Part shown: positions 22,825 to 31,837 of the stretch, piece by piece | Layout of the letters: the number at the start of each line of letters is the position of its first letter | How positions within the stretch are numbered: the first letter of the stretch is position 1 | Source of the DNA: Prochloraceae cyanobacterium | GTDB taxonomy: Bacteria > Cyanobacteriota > Cyanobacteriia > Cyanobacteriales > JASJDA01 | Assembly: GCA_030065755.1 (NCBI GenBank) | Contig: JASJDA010000034.1 | Span: forward strand, 1 to 38,201 | Length of the DNA stretch: 38,201 bases | Direction of reading: 5' to 3' | Program-made: the position numbers and the translations under genes | The notes under the pieces: model-generated | Told to the model about the DNA's origin: nothing | Seen by the model: the letters and a program-made list of their open reading frames with translations, nothing else | The model's database searches: none

Positions 22825-25311
22825 CTACTCACTAGATCGCCAAATCTTGACGGTCTTATCTAAACTACTACTGGCTAAAATTGTCCCGTCTGGACTGAGA
22901 GAGATCGCGCTCACTGCTTCTAAATGATCTTGGAGAGTTTGCAACAATTTCCCCGTACTTAGATGCCAAATTTTAACAGTTTTGTCTTGGCTACCACTAA
23001 TTACATATTGAGCGTCGGGACTAATAGTAACAGTGTAAACAGATCCTGAATGACCGGTTAAGCTGCGAAGCAGTTTCCCATTTCTTAAGTCCCAAAGTTT
23101 AATAGTTCGATCGTCACCAGCACTGGCTATAATTCGATCGTCAGGACTCATAGCAACAGTTTTAATACAACCTTGGTGTCCTCTGAGAATATTTTTTAGT
23201 TCTCCTGTTTCTACATCCCAAATTCTCAGACTTTTATCTTCACTACCGCTAATTACCGTGCGAACGTCAGTACTAATTGCTAAGCAATGCACCCATTCTT
23301 TATGTCCGAAGAATGTCTGGAATGGTTCTCCTGTTTGCAAGTTCCAGAGTTTAATTTTATGAGAGCCGCTGGCTATAGTTTGTCCGTCTATACTAATAGC
23401 GAGAGAACGAATTGGCTTTTTGTGTCCGAATAGAGTGCGCTGAAGTTCTCCTGTTTCCAGGTGCCAAATTTTTAGATAACTTCTCTCTTGGCTGCGATCG
23501 CTACTAACAGCAGTCTTCCCGTCAGGAGCGATCGCAAAAGTCAAAATAGCACCTGAATTGAGTTTGAGTTTGTTCGTCGAAGTTGCTTGACTCTGGTTTA
23601 ACTGCCAGATTTCGATAATATTGCTGTTATCAATACTAATCAAGCGTCGATCTCGATCGTTACCAGCCAAAGAAACTACTTTTGCAGAGACTCCGCTACA
23701 ACTGTGACACAAAGAAAAATTAGTTAATCCATCCTGTTGGGATCGCTCTTTGCTGTCTGCAATTGACTTTAAAAGAATCTCGACTTGCGCGACAGATCGA
23801 GCGTCTCCTAAGTTTAGCAAACAGGCTTTGAGACTTTCTAAATACTCTCGATCTTGTATTGTGAGAGCAGACTCGATCGCTTTTAAATCGTTCAAGCCTT
23901 TCTGGTCAGATAATTGACGCTGCTGCAACCATATTTTCAAGGAGTATTCTACTTGTTGTCTAGCTAAAGATTTATCTGGTAAATTGGTTAAACTCTCAGC
24001 TAATTTCAAAGCTAATTCTGGCATCCAGTAAGGTCTTTGTGTGGCTAAAACTTGAAATGCCTCTTGATAAATAGAAACTGTAGTAGCGATCGCTTGTTGT
24101 AAGAATTTTTGCTTTGCTACATTTTCAACTAACTTTGGTAATAATTCTGTTAAAAGAGGAGCGCGATCGTAATTAATCAAATAGTGAATGTCACTCATCC
24201 AACCCGCTACTAGACAGTAACAGGAACTTAAAAACTTACAAAATTCCTCTATATCTTTGTTGCTAAATTGATATTCAAATTCTAGATCTTGAATGTCAAT
24301 TCCTGCATTCTGTAATTTTTCGGCTTCTTCTAGAATTGCCAGATTTATTGCATTTACGCCGCCAAATCGCCGTAGTTCTTCTGAAGATTTACCCACTGCT
24401 AAAAGTTTTTGTCGCGTTTCTCTCCATTTTATTGCTCTTGCTTTTGCCGAATCTTCTATTAACTCTTGATAGGATATTTTAAAAATAGTTTGATAGCAAT
24501 AATTTTTCTGTCCCCAACCCCAATAAGCAATCCGAAAATAGAGATAATCCCCCTCAAATTCTGATTCTAAAATTAAAGTCGGTTCGGACTTGAGCATCCA
24601 AAATAAGGCTTTGATACTCGCTTCTCCATAAAAATTATTACTTTCCCAAACACCACCTAAAAATTCTGTAGGTCTAACTCGATCGTGCAAGGAATAGTTT
24701 TTGCCCAAAAAGTCTCGCAATTCTTGAGTTAATTTGCACTCAATTTCTTCTGTACTCAAACCAATTTTATTTGATAAATTTAAAGGTAATTTAGGAGGAG
24801 CAATTAAAACTTTTAAGGGCGGTTTTTCTTGACGATCGCGCGACTCTAATAGTTGAATTGGTAATAATCTTAAAGGCCAAAAATCGAATATTTTTTGTAC
24901 TTCTGGCAAGAGCAGGGTTGTTTCTCTTTGATATGCTGCTAATTGCAAAATTGTCTGGCGTTTTTGCTCTACTAATTTTTGTTGTAGCGCTTTTTCCTGT
25001 TGAAAACGCTGCTGCTGATAATCTAAACCCGCTCTATTTATTGACGACGTTACTTCTTTAAATATATTTTGAATTTCTATTGTTTTTTGATAGCCAATTT
25101 CGGCTTTTTTTTCTGTAACATTCAGTTGCTCTTGTTCGACTTCAATCTGAGAGCTAATTCCCAGAGAACTAAACATCACTTTTGTTTGATGTTTTTGCTG
25201 CTTCTGCAACTGGTCTTGTATTTCTTTTAATAAACTGCTAGTTCCTGCATAAACTATGGTTTTAAAAACAGGTGTAGCTACTCTAAATAGTAAATTTAAC
25301 CATGGTTCCAT
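22825..25311 (-). CDS. WD40-repeat protein with long helical N-terminal region
   Basis: The 828-residue protein has a 7-bladed WD40 propeller at its C-terminus (about residues 555-828). Each blade ends in a pattern such as IKLWNLQTGE, LRIWDVETGE or VKIWHLSTGK, with GH dipeptides (GHKKPIRSLAIS, GHQGCIKTVAMS) between. The first 160 residues form a hydrophobic start (LLFRVATPVFKTIVYAGTSSLL) and a Gln/Glu-rich coiled coil. Residues about 170-400 hold an unrecognised domain with conserved-looking aromatic segments (LGGVWESNNFYGEAS, YFRIAYWGWGQKNYCYQT). No enzyme domain is recognised. It begins 18 bp after the HMA_2-like gene, so the two are probably co-transcribed. It may be a membrane-attached scaffold; partners are unknown. 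Confidence 0.8.
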   Translation of the reverse strand: MEPWLNLLFRVATPVFKTIVYAGTSSLLKEIQDQLQKQQKHQTKVMFSSLGISSQIEVEQEQLNVTEKKAEIGYQKTIEIQNIFKEVTSSINRAGLDYQQQRFQQEKALQQKLVEQKRQTILQLAAYQRETTLLLPEVQKIFDFWPLRLLPIQLLESRDRQEKPPLKVLIAPPKLPLNLSNKIGLSTEEIECKLTQELRDFLGKNYSLHDRVRPTEFLGGVWESNNFYGEASIKALFWMLKSEPTLILESEFEGDYLYFRIAYWGWGQKNYCYQTIFKISYQELIEDSAKARAIKWRETRQKLLAVGKSSEELRRFGGVNAINLAILEEAEKLQNAGIDIQDLEFEYQFSNKDIEEFCKFLSSCYCLVAGWMSDIHYLINYDRAPLLTELLPKLVENVAKQKFLQQAIATTVSIYQEAFQVLATQRPYWMPELALKLAESLTNLPDKSLARQQVEYSLKIWLQQRQLSDQKGLNDLKAIESALTIQDREYLESLKACLLNLGDARSVAQVEILLKSIADSKERSQQDGLTNFSLCHSCSGVSAKVVSLAGNDRDRRLISIDNSNIIEIWQLNQSQATSTNKLKLNSGAILTFAIAPDGKTAVSSDRSQERSYLKIWHLETGELQRTLFGHKKPIRSLAISIDGQTIASGSHKIKLWNLQTGEPFQTFFGHKEWVHCLAISTDVRTVISGSEDKSLRIWDVETGELKNILRGHQGCIKTVAMSPDDRIIASAGDDRTIKLWDLRNGKLLRSLTGHSGSVYTVTISPDAQYVISGSQDKTVKIWHLSTGKLLQTLQDHLEAVSAISLSPDGTILASSSLDKTVKIWRSSE

Positions 25312-25329
25312 AAATAGTTTGGTTATTTG

Positions 25330-25905
25330 TTATGGGTTATTGGGTTTATTGTCGGTTGAATAATGAAACTTAATAAAACTGTCAAAAGCATACCACGCCA
25401 AGACATACCAGGGAATAGTTTCTATAAGGAAACCTTTGAGTAGTAGCTGTCGCGCAGCTAGTATGCTAAAGCCAAGGGGTACGAGAAAGCGCAGGTCGAT
25501 CGCGTCGTCAGTTGCTAGTTTTACTCTTCTGTTTAGTTGAGAAAAAGTACTAATTACTTCTGCCCCTGCTTCCGATCTTCCCTCGGTATTTGTTGGTTTA
25601 GAGATGGAATCCTGCAAACTTACTCCTAATTGTTGCAAAAGAATGCGTATTTGCTCGAAATTACTGTGCTCCTTGGCGTAAAATATAGTAATACTACCAG
25701 TCTGTAGATTATTCCGCAACCTGTAAATCTCGAGACGTTCTTGCAAAACTTTAGCAATTCGCTCTATTTCCTCCCGTTTGCGAGATTCCTTAGCAATTCG
25801 CAACCTCAATCTCCCTGGAATTTGGCTGACAATATAGGCAATTATTTTCGAATCTAGTAATTGTTGTGTTTGCAGTGGCATTTTTTTGTTATTGTCGCTT
25901 AGCAT
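25330..25905 (-). CDS. HMA_2-like domain protein with membrane tail (cassette B)
   Basis: The 191-residue protein is a full-length paralogue of the product of 13900-14505. Its HMA_2-type domain (about 15-90) has VSQIPGRLRLRI and NLQTGSITIFYAKE without CxxC. The hydrophobic part has IDLRFLVPLGFSILAARQLLLKG and IPWYVLAWYAFDSFIKFHYS. Two in-frame Met codons (25905 and 25881) are possible starts; neither has a strong ribosome site. It is followed 18 bp later by the WD40 gene and preceded, across a 244-bp gap with a small-RNA candidate, by a DUF5132 gene. In cassette A the equivalent gene lies 16 bp after DUF5132, so the gap here is an insertion or expansion. Confidence 0.75.
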   Translation of the reverse strand: MLSDNNKKMPLQTQQLLDSKIIAYIVSQIPGRLRLRIAKESRKREEIERIAKVLQERLEIYRLRNNLQTGSITIFYAKEHSNFEQIRILLQQLGVSLQDSISKPTNTEGRSEAGAEVISTFSQLNRRVKLATDDAIDLRFLVPLGFSILAARQLLLKGFLIETIPWYVLAWYAFDSFIKFHYSTDNKPNNP

Positions 25906-26018
25906 CTATTTCTTGATATAGTTCAAAATTTTTTTTGAGCGAGCGATCGCAAACTACGGATAATATATTATTTTTATACAGTTTTTAGCCTAATTATTTT
26001 CTTTCAATCTCAACAAGA

Positions 26019-26043
26019 AATTTTCGGAGAATAACCGAAAATT
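26019..26043. repeat. Perfect 9-bp hairpin
   Basis: AATTTTCGG (26019-26027) pairs with CCGAAAATT (26035-26043) over a 7-nt loop. It could end the leftward DUF5132 transcript, although no clean T run follows, or form part of the promoter region of the adjacent small-RNA candidate. Confidence 0.5.
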
Positions 26044-26052
26044 ACTGCTTGT

Positions 26053-26124
26053 TATAATACGTATATCCTGAGTTAGAACCCCATGACAAAATGCGCAAAT
26101 CATTTCTATCTAACTCAGGTTTTT
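26053..26124 (+). ncRNA. Candidate 60-nt small RNA with own promoter and terminator
   Basis: A perfect TATAAT (26053-26058) is followed seven bases later by A26065, a likely start. Eleven-base arms CCTGAGTTAGA (26067-26077) and TCTAACTCAGG (26109-26119) then enclose a 31-nt loop and end in TTTTT (26120-26124). The loop contains a smaller ATGA/TCAT stem with CAAAATGCGCAAA between. The -35 (AATAAC) is poor. The RNA is on the strand opposite to its neighbours and has no coding potential. It does not match the Yfr1 motif. Existence of a transcript is inferred from structure only. Confidence 0.5.
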
Positions 26125-26149
26125 AGTCACCCATTGATGTTTTTTAAGA

Positions 26150-26455
26150 CTAGGTAGATTCGTGACTGACTTCACTAGGAGCGATCGTTTTTTCCACTTC
26201 CTCTTCAGCCAGTTCCACCTTAGCTTCTGCAACTAGGTCTTCAAAAACTTCTCCCGCTTCGGCGACAACTCCCTTAGCTTTTTCGTAGGCAACGATTCCA
26301 CCTTTAATAGCTGCTTTAGCAATAGGTTTGCCAACTTTAGCTACAGCAGGAATCAGCAAAGGAGCCATAACCACTGCGCCTATACCCGCTATAACACCTG
26401 GAACGCCTACTGTATCAGCAACATCTTCTAACAGATCTTCAGGTTTAAATGCCAT
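26150..26455 (-). CDS. DUF5132 protein (cassette B, second copy)
   Basis: The start is put at the ATG at 26455 (MAFKPEDLLEDVADTVG, 101 residues), behind AGGGGG; an in-frame GTG six bases earlier overlaps that ribosome site. The protein has the DUF5132 plan: an acidic start, Gly-rich membrane helix (GVPGVIAGIGAVVMAPLLIPA), basic turn (AKVGKPIAKAAIKGG) and acidic helix (GVVAEAGEVFEDLVAEAKVEL), followed by a Glu-rich tail ending in HEST. It is nearly identical in the core to the copy at 14522-14779, which marks the two as equivalent members of the two cassettes. It is separated from the rest of cassette B by mgtE and pstB and has its own promoter region. Confidence 0.82.
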   Translation of the reverse strand: MAFKPEDLLEDVADTVGVPGVIAGIGAVVMAPLLIPAVAKVGKPIAKAAIKGGIVAYEKAKGVVAEAGEVFEDLVAEAKVELAEEEVEKTIAPSEVSHEST

Positions 26456-26461
26456 ATACAC

Positions 26462-26809
26462 CCCCTGTATCGAATATCTTAATAACCATCTAATGTTATT
26501 GTAATTTAACCAAATTCGATTGGAATGATTATTAAGTTTATTTGGGCTAATATTTACTCTATTTCTATTATCTCTCTAATATCTTTAAATGTAAAAAAAA
26601 TTTACCAAAAATTAATGGCGATCGAGATAGGATACAGGAAATTATCTCTAAAAAATGTAAGTAGTATATCGATCGATAAAAAATTAATCGAGAAAAGGTC
26701 TCAGAAAAGATAGAAAATATTATTTATTGAATCTCTAAATTTAGTCCGAAAAACGTCCAGAAATAATTCTCGGTCAGATGTTTTTTTCTTCAGATGGATG
26801 TAGAACGTT
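26462..26809. other. AT-rich divergent promoter region between DUF5132 and mgtE
   Basis: Promoters for both divergent genes must lie here. I see no M-box or other magnesium riboswitch, no clear hairpin and no convincing small gene; a 62-codon open frame at 26525-26713 has Ile/Lys/Ser-rich composition expected from AT-rich non-coding DNA. Confidence 0.5.
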
Positions 26810-28207
26810 TTGAATGACAATAACAATCTATCGGTCTCTAAGCAGTCTATTTCTCGTCGAGAACTGCAAAAGCTAGTCCAAACTCAGTTAAAGATGTTAC
26901 TAGAGGTAAACAACCTAGAAGGAGCTAAAACAGTTTTGGTTCCAGTTTTACCTGTAGACATTGCCGACGCGATCGAAGGTTTGCCAAAAGCAATGCAGGC
27001 TATAGCCTTTCGCTTGCTTTCTAAAGATGAAGCCATTGAAGTTTACGAACACCTCGAACCCAAGGTACAACAATTACTGATCGAAGATTTCAAGCGCCAG
27101 GATGTCCTCGATATTATGGACAAAATGTCCCCAGACGATCGAGCCAAACTATTTGAAGAGTTACCCGCTAAGGTCGTCCGTCGCTTGTTAGCCCAACTCA
27201 GTCACGAGGAAAGGGAAAATACAGCTTTGCTATTGGGTTACAAACCAAATACCGCTGGAAGAATCATGACACCCGAGTATATCTCTCTCAAAGAAGGTTG
27301 GACTGTCGATCGAGCCTTAGAGCGTGCTCGCCGCTTAGCACCGACTACAGAGACCATTTACTCTCTTTATGTTACAGATGCAGTTCACCGCTTGAGTGGC
27401 TATGTCTCCCTGCGAAACCTAGTAATAGCCAAACCAGAACAAACCATTGGCGAAATTATGGATCGTAACTTAGTCTGCGTTCACACCGACACCGATCGAG
27501 AAGAAGCAGCCCGTCTGCTTCAGCGCTATGACTTTTTAGCTATACCTGTAGTAGATGCAGAGAAGCGTCTGGTGGGTATTATCACAGTAGACGACGCGAT
27601 CGACATTCTGCACGAGGAAACTTCCAAAGATATTCACATTCATGGCGGCGTGCAGTCTGGAGGCGATCGCTATTTTCACAGTCCTTTCTACAGTATAATT
27701 CGCAGGCGCGCCCTCTGGTTGATTGTAGTCTTCATCATCAGTTGCTTGGCGAGCGTGATTATCCAAGCACAAGAGAAAGTACTAGAGCAAGCTATTATTT
27801 TAGCAGTTTTCATACCTTTGTTGATGGATACGGGTGGCGATGTTGGCAGTCAATCTTCTACAGTAGTGATTCGGGGTTTAAACACTAGAGAAATTGACTC
27901 TCACAAAGCTCTCTGGGCCATACGACGAGAAGCAATAGCAGGAGCCTTGCTCGGTTTAATGTTAGGTGTGGTGGCAATTGTTTGGTCTTACTTTCTTCAA
28001 GGCGATTTACTCATTGCCCTAGTAGTTGGTCTAACTCTGTTAGTAATCTCCGTGTTATCTACTATAGTCGGTACAGCGCTGCCTTTTCTTTTCTCCTTTT
28101 TGGGCTTAGACCCTGCTTTAATGTCTGCTCCTTTTATTACGACTATAGCTGATGTTTTGGGTGTTCTAGTTTATTTTTATATAGCAAAGCTGATTTTAAA
28201 TTTGTAG
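26810..28207 (+). CDS. mgtE: MgtE-type magnesium transporter
   Basis: The 465-residue protein has the MgtE layout. A helical N domain (about 35-150) has DIADAIEGLPKAMQAIAFRLL and MSPDDRAKLFEELPAKVVRRLL. A CBS pair (about 155-275) has AGRIMTPEYISLKEGWTVDRAL and IGEIMDRNLVCVHTDTDREEAA. Five membrane helices end the protein, with LLMDTGGDVGSQSSTVVIRGL. MgtE is a dimeric Mg2+ channel gated by Mg2+ bound to the cytosolic domains. The start is a TTG at 26810, because an in-frame TAG lies nine bases upstream and the next Met (residue 33) would remove family-conserved sequence. It converges with pstB (2-bp gap) and is the only plus-strand gene within cassette B. Confidence 0.93.
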   Translation: MNDNNNLSVSKQSISRRELQKLVQTQLKMLLEVNNLEGAKTVLVPVLPVDIADAIEGLPKAMQAIAFRLLSKDEAIEVYEHLEPKVQQLLIEDFKRQDVLDIMDKMSPDDRAKLFEELPAKVVRRLLAQLSHEERENTALLLGYKPNTAGRIMTPEYISLKEGWTVDRALERARRLAPTTETIYSLYVTDAVHRLSGYVSLRNLVIAKPEQTIGEIMDRNLVCVHTDTDREEAARLLQRYDFLAIPVVDAEKRLVGIITVDDAIDILHEETSKDIHIHGGVQSGGDRYFHSPFYSIIRRRALWLIVVFIISCLASVIIQAQEKVLEQAIILAVFIPLLMDTGGDVGSQSSTVVIRGLNTREIDSHKALWAIRREAIAGALLGLMLGVVAIVWSYFLQGDLLIALVVGLTLLVISVLSTIVGTALPFLFSFLGLDPALMSAPFITTIADVLGVLVYFYIAKLILNL

Positions 28208-28209
28208 AT

Positions 28210-29028
28210 CTAACCAAAACGCCCGCTCACGTAGTCTCTGGTTGCTTCTTCCTTAGCGCCGTTGAAGAGTAACTGAGTACGATTGTATTCGACTAAATAA
28301 CCAGTTTTTCCTCCTCTTGTAGTCTCGACGTTGAAAAAAGCAGAAAAATCTGCCATCCGCGCTGCTTGCTGCATATTGTGAGTGACGATGACAATTGTGT
28401 ATTGTTCTTTAAGTTCTTGCATCAGTTCTTCAATTTTAAGAGTGGAAATGGGGTCGAGAGCAGAACAAGGTTCGTCCATTAACACCACACTCGGTTCAAT
28501 AGCGATCGCTCTGGCAATACACAAGCGTTGCTGTTGTCCTCCAGAAAGAGAAAGACCGCTTTGTTTTAGCCTATCTTTGACTTCATCCCAAAGAACAACT
28601 CGACGCAGCGATCGCTCTACCAAAGAGTCCATATTGCCTTGATAGTGGTTGACTGCAGCACCATAAGCAATATTGTCATAAATTGATAGAGGAAAAGGGT
28701 TGGGTTTTTGAAACACCATGCCAATGCGACGACGCACGCTCACTGCATCGACTTCATCGGCATAAAGATTTTGTTGGTAGAAATTAATCTTACCTTCAAC
28801 TCTAGCTCCTGGAATGCAATCGTTGGTGCGGTTGAAACATCTCAGGAGCGTAGTTTTGCCACATCCAGATGGCCCGATGAAAGCAAAGATTGTATTTTGG
28901 GGTATCTCTAAAGAAACATTGCGAAGTGCCTTGAATTCACCGTAGAAAACAGAGACATTTTCCGTTTTGAGAACAATTTCGCCCTTCTGAAGAAAATCGG
29001 AATTGGGTGACAATGTTGATTCGATCAT
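28210..29028 (-). CDS. pstB: Phosphate ABC transporter ATP-binding protein PstB
   Basis: The 272-residue ATPase has Walker [10 protein letters not shown] (52-60), Q-loop [20 protein letters not shown], signature [16 protein letters not shown], Walker [14 protein letters not shown] and H-loop VTHNM. The segments [20 protein letters not shown] and [12 protein letters not shown] identify PstB, which powers high-affinity phosphate uptake. No pstS, pstC, pstA or phoU is in the window, so this is an orphan or an extra PstB; cyanobacteria often carry several. It sits between the two DUF5132 genes of cassette B, on the same strand, 86 bp after one of them, so it may be read from the ATPase operon. 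No Pho box was recognised. Confidence 0.93.
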   Translation of the reverse strand: MIESTLSPNSDFLQKGEIVLKTENVSVFYGEFKALRNVSLEIPQNTIFAFIGPSGCGKTTLLRCFNRTNDCIPGARVEGKINFYQQNLYADEVDAVSVRRRIGMVFQKPNPFPLSIYDNIAYGAAVNHYQGNMDSLVERSLRRVVLWDEVKDRLKQSGLSLSGGQQQRLCIARAIAIEPSVVLMDEPCSALDPISTLKIEELMQELKEQYTIVIVTHNMQQAARMADFSAFFNVETTRGGKTGYLVEYNRTQLLFNGAKEEATRDYVSGRFG

Positions 29029-29114
29029 AATACGCCTCCCGATCGCTATTTAATTGTTCAAAGAAAAAGGCAAAAGGTTAAAGAGCGAACTGTCGTTTCC
29101 TTTTGCCTTGTTTT

Positions 29115-29420
29115 TTAGCCACTTTCAGAAGTGGCTTCGACTGTCAAGACTTTTTCGGCTGCATTTTCAGCTAGTTCTGCCTTGCTTTCGGCTACAATAT
29201 CTTCCAAAGCTTCTCTGGCTTCTGCCAAAACTCCCTTGGTTTTTTCATAGACCACAATGGTGCTTTTTACAGCCGCCTTAGCAACAGGTTTGCCAACCTT
29301 TGCCAGTCCTGGACCGAGAATAGGTGCGAGAATTATTGCACCAACACCAATAGCAAGACCAGGTAAACCAAAATCTTCAACAAAATCTCCAATGTCAAGA
29401 TCGAAAAGTTCGAGAGACAT
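29115..29420 (-). CDS. DUF5132 protein (cassette B, first copy)
   Basis: The 101-residue protein has an acidic start (LFDLDIGDFVEDFG), a Gly-rich membrane helix (LPGLAIGVGAIILAPILGPG), a basic turn (AKVGKPVAKAAVKS) and an acidic helix (GVLAEAREALEDIVAESKAEL) with a short tail. GGAGG stands six bases before the ATG. It follows the cassette B ATPase by 132 bp, a gap filled by STRR and C-rich repeats. As with the other three copies, it has a single membrane span and no Cys or His, so if it binds metal it would have to use carboxylates. Confidence 0.82.
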   Translation of the reverse strand: MSLELFDLDIGDFVEDFGLPGLAIGVGAIILAPILGPGLAKVGKPVAKAAVKSTIVVYEKTKGVLAEAREALEDIVAESKAELAENAAEKVLTVEATSESG

Positions 29421-29440
29421 AATATACCTCCATAATTTGT

Positions 29441-29541
29441 TGTTAGCTGTTAGCTGTTAGCTGTTAGCTGTTTATTCCTCCCCCTCTCCCCATCTCCCCC
29501 TCTCCCCCTCTCCCCACACTCCCCACACTCCCCACACTTCC
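29441..29541. repeat. STRR (TGTTAGC units) followed by C-rich tandem repeats
   Basis: Four TGTTAGC units at 29441-29468 are followed by CTCCCCCT units and then CCCCACACT units to 29541. Unit types and their order are the same as at 14794-14938 in cassette A. The tract fills the gap between the ATPase and DUF5132 genes. Confidence 0.9.
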
Positions 29542-29552
29542 CTATCTCTACT

Positions 29553-31796
29553 CTAACTACCATCAGTAAGCAGAGGACGCAAACCGTTCACTCCAGCAAT
29601 CACGCTAGAACCGTTATTAATAAAAGTTGCCGTCATGGGGTTCATTCCCACTGTCCCAGCGATCGCCATTCCGTAGAGGTTGGGTAAAGCAACAATGCCC
29701 GTATTTTGACGGATAATTTTCTGAGCGTGACGGGCAATAGCGATCGCTTCTACTAAACCTCGCAGGTCATTTTTCATCAACACCACATCTGCGGTTTCTC
29801 TAGCAACTTCAGAACCATCCCTAAACGATACGGATACGTCTGCATAAGCGAGACCTGCAGAGTCGTTAAGACCGTCCCCGACAAAAGCAACTGTTTTGCC
29901 TCGAGCGTGCAATTTCTTAATAACTTCGGCTTTTTGTTCGGGAAAAGCTTCGGCACAAACGTGACGGGGTGGAATGTTTAGTTCCTTAGCTACGAGATTG
30001 GCTCGTTGCTGATTATCTCCAGTAAGGAGGTAAATTTCGGTACCGAATTGTTCTTGTAGGGTTTGGATAACTTCTTTACTTTCCGAGCGCAGTGGGTCTG
30101 CATACTGAATTGCTCCTAGAGCTTCCCCATTGCTAGCAACGTAAATAGTAGGATACCCTACTGTCTTTAAGTCCAGATAGCGATCGTAGAGCCGCTCGAG
30201 ATCGATCTCTTCTTTAACCAAGTATCTTTCGCTCCCTACCAAAACCGTCTGTCCGTCAATTTCGGCACGGATGCCAAAACCAACTTGATATTGCCACTTA
30301 CCCCGTGGCAAAATAGTGGCCCCTTGAGATTGAGCATAGCGCATAATTGCTTCGGCGACGGGATGAGTAATTCTTTGTTCGGCAGCAGCAGCTAATTCTA
30401 GAACTTTGCTAGGTTCGATCGAGCTAGCAGCAGTTTTAATGCCGACGATCGTAACTTCCCCTTGAGTTAAAGTTCCTGTTTTATCGCAGACAATGGCATC
30501 CACTTGAGCTAATTTTTCTAAAGCTCGTCCGCAGCGAATTAAGATGCCACTTCGCGCTGCAGCAATTAAGGCTGCCATTATTGTAGTTGGTACAGAAACT
30601 CTAATACCAGTAGCGAAGTCGATGGTTAGCACCGAAGCAGTTCGAGCTACGTTACCAGTTAGACTAAAGATAGCACCGCTTAGTAATAAAGTAGGCAAGA
30701 CAGCTCGATCGGCAATCTTCGCCGCGTAGTTCTCCATGCGGGTATCGTGGACTGGAGCTTCTTCAATTAATTGAATAGTACGCCCCGCTCTAGTGTCTGC
30801 ACCAACTCGTTCGGCTAAAATGTAAATCTGTCCTTCTCTTACTAAGGTAGAAGCATAGACCTCTTGCCCTTTAGTGCGTACCACGGGCATCGATTCCCCT
30901 GTCAGTTTATGCTCGTCAATCAGTGCTTTTCCTTTAAGGATGGAACCATCTACGGGAATCTGTTCGCCAGGATAGACAATTACGGTATCTTCTGGCATCA
31001 CTTGTTCGATAGGAATTTGTTGCTTGCAACCGTCCCTTTCTACCCAAACGAACTGAGACAAAGAACTGAGCAAATCCAAAGTCTGACGGTGAGAAGAACG
31101 GGCCGTATGGTCTCTAATTGCTTCTCCTAGTTCGATTAGCACCACCATACTGCAAGAAGTAAGGAAGTGACTTTGAGCAGTGACGATCGAAATAGCACTG
31201 AGATCGAGAAAGTCAGTATTTAGTTTGCGTTCCTTGGTAATGCTTTCCCAGGCTCGTTGTGCGATGGGTAAAGTAGCAAGAGCAATAGTTCCTTTAATAA
31301 TTACTGACGGAATAGTTATCCCAAAAGGCCCGCCTAGCAAAGAAAGAGCGGTGGCCATAACAGGTAGTTTCATCGCCGACCAGTAACTAGCTTCAGCCTC
31401 TTGTTCTTGCCGCTTCAATGCTCTCCCCGCAGCGATACAGGCATCCCGATCGCTAGCTAGTTGAATGAGAAGCTTTAGACCAGAGCGTAACTCCGCCTCA
31501 CTATAACCCTTAGATTTGTAGCAAATGGTAACAGAAGCAGCATCAGGTTTGACGCAAACACTTAAGACCCGATCGTCTAAGGAAGCTAGAGCTTGCAGCG
31601 ATCGAGTATATTCTAAATCGTGGATAACCCTAGGAATTCGAACTCTTACCCGTCCTGGAGTTGCGTGAACGATCTTATAGGCGACCTCAGAACGAGTAGT
31701 AGCTGAGTTGTTATTGTTAGCAACTGAGGTCAATTGGTTTTGTAATTTGATCTGGTTTTGCAAGACCCTAGCAGAGTCTACTTCCAGTTTTTCCAT
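29553..31796 (-). CDS. P1B-like P-type ATPase without a CPC motif (cassette B)
   Basis: The start is placed at the ATG at 31796 (MEKLEVDSARVLQNQ, 747 residues) behind GGGGG; the open frame runs 61 codons further but would overlap the preceding gene by 142 bases. The HMA_2-like domain (about 40-100) has IVHATPGRVRVRI and no CxxC. Catalytic motifs are intact: LTGESMPV, phosphorylation Asp in CDKTGTLTQGE, HP pair in ITHPVAEA and VGDGLNDSAGL. The CPC position reads Phe-Ala-Thr (context DFATGIRVSVPTT), as in the cassette A pump with Met for Ala. Overall the two are close paralogues from end to end. The substrate cannot be named from the motif; an efflux role for a divalent metal is the default inference. 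Confidence 0.92.
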   Translation of the reverse strand: MEKLEVDSARVLQNQIKLQNQLTSVANNNNSATTRSEVAYKIVHATPGRVRVRIPRVIHDLEYTRSLQALASLDDRVLSVCVKPDAASVTICYKSKGYSEAELRSGLKLLIQLASDRDACIAAGRALKRQEQEAEASYWSAMKLPVMATALSLLGGPFGITIPSVIIKGTIALATLPIAQRAWESITKERKLNTDFLDLSAISIVTAQSHFLTSCSMVVLIELGEAIRDHTARSSHRQTLDLLSSLSQFVWVERDGCKQQIPIEQVMPEDTVIVYPGEQIPVDGSILKGKALIDEHKLTGESMPVVRTKGQEVYASTLVREGQIYILAERVGADTRAGRTIQLIEEAPVHDTRMENYAAKIADRAVLPTLLLSGAIFSLTGNVARTASVLTIDFATGIRVSVPTTIMAALIAAARSGILIRCGRALEKLAQVDAIVCDKTGTLTQGEVTIVGIKTAASSIEPSKVLELAAAAEQRITHPVAEAIMRYAQSQGATILPRGKWQYQVGFGIRAEIDGQTVLVGSERYLVKEEIDLERLYDRYLDLKTVGYPTIYVASNGEALGAIQYADPLRSESKEVIQTLQEQFGTEIYLLTGDNQQRANLVAKELNIPPRHVCAEAFPEQKAEVIKKLHARGKTVAFVGDGLNDSAGLAYADVSVSFRDGSEVARETADVVLMKNDLRGLVEAIAIARHAQKIIRQNTGIVALPNLYGMAIAGTVGMNPMTATFINNGSSVIAGVNGLRPLLTDGS

Positions 31797-31837
31797 AGCA
31801 CCCCCTTTGTCTTTATTAACGACACAATCGATGTTAT

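Noticed and set aside
26525-26713. 62-codon open frame upstream of mgtE on the plus strand
   Set aside because: Composition is Ile/Lys/Ser-rich as expected from AT-rich DNA, there is no ribosome site, and it lies in the divergent promoter region.
26462-26809. Magnesium riboswitch (M-box) ahead of mgtE
   Set aside because: No M-box-like conserved segments or long paired leader could be found.
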